9,625 nt of DNA from a bacterium (GTDB lineage: Bacteria; JAMORN01), in the NCBI GenBank assembly GCA_027063545.1, contig JAMORN010000099.1, forward strand, positions 1 through 9,625, given 5' to 3'. A program made the position numbers and the translations under genes. The notes under the pieces were generated by a model that was not told the DNA's origin, ran no database searches, and saw only the letters and a program-made list of their open reading frames with translations. This document shows, one piece after another, positions 6,858 through 9,625 of the stretch (positions are counted from its first letter, which is position 1; each line of letters begins with the position of its first letter).

Positions 6858-8302
6858 TATTTTTTTCTCATTCTAGCTGGTGGAATTCCTAATTCATCCC
6901 TATATTTAGCAACAGTCCTTCTTGCTATTTTTATATTTTTGGAATTTAAAATATTTGCTATTTTTTCATCACTTAATGGTTTTGACTTATCCTCATTTGC
7001 TATAATCTCTTCTATCATTTTCATTACCTCTTTAGCTGAAATATCTTCTTCTTTTTCACTATCATCTTTTGGCAATGAAGTGGAAAAAAAATCTTTTAAC
7101 TTATACATTCCATAAGGGGTTAATATATATTTTGAATTTATAGCTCTACTTACAGTTGCTGTATGGACACCTATCATTTCTGCTATATCAGCTAATGTCA
7201 TAGGCTTTAAGCCTTCTCCTTTCTCAAAAAAATCTTTTTGATATTCTAATATAGCTTTTGCCACTTTTTGTAAAGTTTCTCTTCTTTGCTTTATAGAATT
7301 AATTATAAAATTAGCCTTTTCATATTTCTGAGCCAAAAATTCTTTAGCTTTTCTATCATTTTTTGAATTTATAGAATCCTTATATTTTTTATTTATTTTT
7401 AATTTAGGTAAAAATCCTTCATTAATCTCTACTATCCATTCTCCTTTATCATCTTTTCTAACAATTATATCAGGCTCTACATATTTATATTCATCTAAAG
7501 ATGAGGTATATTTTTGGCCCGGATAAATTGGATATTTTGTTATTTCTTTTATCACCTCTTCTATTATTTTCACTGGCCTGTCTAGTTTTCTTGCCAAATC
7601 TCTTATTTTTCTCTTTTTAAAATCATCATAATATTTTTCTATTATTTCATAATGAAGAGTATTCTCCTTACCATCTGCTTCTAATTGAGCAAGCAGTGCT
7701 TCTCGAATGTCTCTAGCACCACAACCTGTTGGTTCTAATTTCTGAATTTCTTTTAGTATTTTCTCTATCTTTTCAATGTTATCTTCCATATTTAATTGTC
7801 TTGAAATTTCCTCAATAGGTAATGTAAGAAATCCATTATCATCAATATTTCCAATAATAAACTCTGCTATTTTCTTATCTTCCTCAGAATCAAATCTTAA
7901 ATTTGCCTGTTCCAATAAATGCTCTTGTAAGCTTTTCGAATTTTTCACAAATCTTTCTATTTCATATTTTTCCTCATCTTCCTTTGTGATTCTTTCTTGT
8001 AAATATGATGTATCATACTCTTCTAATTCATAACTATCTTCTATTACATCCCACTCTACTTCTTCTTTATCCTCTTTAATCTCTAGCTCTTTTTCTGGAT
8101 CCTCATATTTTTGCTCCTCTATAACTCCCTCAGTCTCTTTAAAATCCTCATCCAACTCTAAAACAGGATTTTCCTCTAATTCATTTTTAATTTCTTGCTC
8201 TAAACTTTGAATATTCATTTGTAAAAGTTTTAAAGCATTAATCTGTTGAGGTGCAATTCTTTGTTCTAATCTTTGTTGTTGACTTTGTCTTATATCTAAC
8301 AT
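6854..8302 (-). CDS. rpoN: RNA polymerase sigma-54 factor
   Basis: Alternative sigma factor directing polymerase to -24/-12 promoters that need AAA+ activators. All regions are present in 482 residues. Region I (1-48) is Gln/Leu-rich with QQINALKLLQMNIQSLEQEI (19-38). Region II (about 50-115) is very acidic. The core-binding domain spans about 120-310 and includes EPTGCGARDIREALLAQLE (190-208). The helix-turn-helix is at about 366-398 (LADIAEMIGVHTATVSRAIN, 370-389). The RpoN box ARRTVAKYR...LGIPPARMR is at 460-479 and reads -24 element DNA. AAGGA at 8313-8309 precedes the ATG by 6 nt. It lies 13 nt after lptB, as in many diderm genomes. No cognate activator is in the window, so its regulon cannot be told. 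Confidence 0.96.
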   Translation of the reverse strand: MLDIRQSQQQRLEQRIAPQQINALKLLQMNIQSLEQEIKNELEENPVLELDEDFKETEGVIEEQKYEDPEKELEIKEDKEEVEWDVIEDSYELEEYDTSYLQERITKEDEEKYEIERFVKNSKSLQEHLLEQANLRFDSEEDKKIAEFIIGNIDDNGFLTLPIEEISRQLNMEDNIEKIEKILKEIQKLEPTGCGARDIREALLAQLEADGKENTLHYEIIEKYYDDFKKRKIRDLARKLDRPVKIIEEVIKEITKYPIYPGQKYTSSLDEYKYVEPDIIVRKDDKGEWIVEINEGFLPKLKINKKYKDSINSKNDRKAKEFLAQKYEKANFIINSIKQRRETLQKVAKAILEYQKDFFEKGEGLKPMTLADIAEMIGVHTATVSRAINSKYILTPYGMYKLKDFFSTSLPKDDSEKEEDISAKEVMKMIEEIIANEDKSKPLSDEKIANILNSKNIKIARRTVAKYRDELGIPPARMRKKY

Positions 8303-8315
8303 ACTTCTTCCTTTT

Positions 8316-9038
8316 TTATACTATTAATTTAAATTTTTCTCCTAAATATATTTTTTTCACCTCTTCATCTTCGGCGAGCTCTTTGGGTTTACCCTTTTTT
8401 AAAATCTTCCCTTGATATATAATATAAGAATAATCTGTAATTCTTAAAGTCTCATAAACATTATGATCTGTTATTAAAATACCTATACCTTTCTCTTTTA
8501 ATTTAAATATTACCTCTTGAATATCCTCAACTGCTATAGGATCAACCCCTGCAAAAGGTTCATCTAACAAAATAAAAGAGGGATTTGTTACCAAGGTTCT
8601 TGTTATTTCTAACCTTCTTCTTTCACCACCAGATAATGTATAAGCTTTACTTTTAGCCAAGTGGGCAATTCCTAACTCTTCCAAATACTTATAGGCTATA
8701 TCTCTTCTTTCTTTTTTATTTACTCCAATTAATTCTAGTACTGCTATAATATTTTCTTCCACAGTTAATTTTCTAAAAATAGAAGGTTCTTGAGGTAAAT
8801 ATCCTATTCCCATTCTCGCCCTTTTATACATAGGAAATTTTGTTATATCTCTGTTATCTATATAAATATTTCCCGATGTAGGCCTTACAATACCAACTAT
8901 CATATAAAATGTTGTGGTTTTACCAGCACCATTGGGGCCTAAAAGTCCTATAATTTCACCTTTTTTTAATGTTAAACTTAAATTATCAACAACTTTTCTA
9001 TTCCCATATATTTTTATTAAATTTTTTGCTTCTAACAT
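8316..9038 (-). CDS. lptB: LPS export ABC transporter ATP-binding protein LptB
   Basis: Cytoplasmic ATPase that powers the LptFG complex to pull lipopolysaccharide from the inner membrane. Length (240 residues) matches LptB. Walker A GPNGAGKTT (34-42), Q-loop Q83 in YLPQEPSIFRKLTVEENI (80-97, a segment characteristic of LptB rather than generic ABC ATPases), signature LSGGE (135-139), Walker B FILLDEP (155-161), D-loop GVDPIAVEDI (164-173) and H-loop H192. The product is catalytically complete. It lies 7 nt after the LptA/OstA-like gene and 13 nt before rpoN, the conserved lptA-lptB-rpoN order. Its own Shine-Dalgarno is weak, suggesting coupling to the upstream gene. LptF, LptG and LptD are not in the window. 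Confidence 0.96.
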   Translation of the reverse strand: MLEAKNLIKIYGNRKVVDNLSLTLKKGEIIGLLGPNGAGKTTTFYMIVGIVRPTSGNIYIDNRDITKFPMYKRARMGIGYLPQEPSIFRKLTVEENIIAVLELIGVNKKERRDIAYKYLEELGIAHLAKSKAYTLSGGERRRLEITRTLVTNPSFILLDEPFAGVDPIAVEDIQEVIFKLKEKGIGILITDHNVYETLRITDYSYIIYQGKILKKGKPKELAEDEEVKKIYLGEKFKLIV

Positions 9039-9045
9039 ATATATT

Positions 9046-9625
9046 TTAATTTCTCTTTATTTTTATTATCTTCCCTTCTATAGCACCTTCTAAATTCATT
9101 TTTATTGGTTTTGATTCTTTAAATTTTACAAAAAAAGAATCACACGTTACTATATTAAGCCATTCTACTTTTTTTTCTATTTTATATATACCCAATTCTG
9201 CTTGAACGTAAACTTTTAATATATTAATGTTGTTATTTTCAAAATCTATAAACGCCTCTTCTCCTTTAAAATAATTTTTTTTATCTATATTTTCATTAGT
9301 ATATAAGTAGTAAACTACATTTTTTTTGATAATAATATTTTTTATTATATTTGAATCTAACAGGCTTATATTTAATGTATCTCCAAAAAAATCTCCATAT
9401 TCAATTAAAGAATCTCTCTTAATTCTTTTATAGTTTCCCTTAATCTCACCTATAATTAACACATTATTTATATTAGAATTTTTAAAATTAATCCTCATAA
9501 AGTCGCCTGTTAATATATAGATTAAGCTGTCATTTTTACTATTTACATAAACATTTTTAAATAATTTTAAAGAATCCAGAGTTCTTGTTTTCCTATTAAA
9601 ATATCCTATTATAAATTTTGAGGTA
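9046..9625 (-). CDS. LptA/OstA-like LPS transport protein, partial (N-terminus beyond window)
   Basis: The frame is open from the window edge to the stop at 9046-9048; 192 residues are visible. ATG at 9498 is only an internal methionine: the 42 codons before it are open and form part of the same repeat, with TGDFMRINF spanning the junction. The visible protein is about four beta-rich units of roughly 25-35 residues (about 39-65, 80-106, 119-147, 159-185 of the visible part). Each has the OstA pattern: a (G)D-type turn, hydrophobic strand, polar turn with Asn/Asp, then a strand ending in V.G...G.Y-like residues. An example is FKGEEAFIDFENN followed by YVQAELGIY. Such units build the periplasmic beta-jellyroll bridge that carries LPS. 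Position just upstream of lptB supports LptA or a larger OstA-like protein; sequence similarity alone is modest. Any signal peptide lies outside the window. Confidence 0.7.
   Translation of the reverse strand, partial: TSKFIIGYFNRKTRTLDSLKLFKNVYVNSKNDSLIYILTGDFMRINFKNSNINNVLIIGEIKGNYKRIKRDSLIEYGDFFGDTLNISLLDSNIIKNIIIKKNVVYYLYTNENIDKKNYFKGEEAFIDFENNNINILKVYVQAELGIYKIEKKVEWLNIVTCDSFFVKFKESKPIKMNLEGAIEGKIIKIKRN

Noticed and set aside
7776-8033. Plus-strand Ser/Phe-rich frame opposite rpoN
   Set aside because: It mirrors Glu/Lys-rich codons of the sigma-54 acidic region.

Overview
This window reads as one long, tightly packed operon from an AT-rich, diderm (LPS-exporting) bacterium. All ten genes lie on the minus strand, so transcription runs from position 9625 toward position 1. 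Gaps between genes are 2 to 17 nt, or overlapping, except for one 70-nt spacer before hpf. No tRNA, rRNA, CRISPR array, mobile element or convincing terminator is visible. The first and last genes run off the window.

In transcription order the genes are: an LptA/OstA-like protein (partial), lptB, rpoN (sigma-54), hpf (short ribosome hibernation factor), a single-pass MCE/MlaD-type protein, ptsH (HPr), ptsI (Enzyme I), hom (homoserine dehydrogenase with a C-terminal ACT domain), thrC (threonine synthase with an N-terminal CxxC...CxC zinc-ribbon-like segment), and a partial ApgM-family protein (archaeal-type cofactor-independent phosphoglycerate mutase / 'proposed homoserine kinase' family).

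The first part (lptA-lptB-rpoN-hpf followed by PTS genes) is the neighbourhood known from Proteobacteria and other diderms, where envelope LPS transport, sigma-54, ribosome hibernation and a regulatory PTS travel together. Here an MCE gene sits where ptsN, hprK or rapZ often lie, and no EIIA, EIIB/C or HPr kinase is visible. The second part adds the threonine branch: Hom makes homoserine, ThrC uses O-phosphohomoserine, and the kinase step between them would be expected from a thrB gene. Instead an ApgM-like gene follows thrC, which matches the position of the 'proposed homoserine kinase' members of that family.

The most interesting observation is that this ApgM-like protein has kept the family scaffold but appears to have lost the N-terminal metal-binding DGxxD segment, the catalytic serine (Glu in its place), and several other active-site positions. 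It is either a pseudoenzyme with a new role or a strongly diverged enzyme. The low GC, diderm gene content and gene order would fit an uncultured lineage such as WOR-3/Stahlbacteria-like bacteria, but this placement is a guess that the sequence alone cannot settle.
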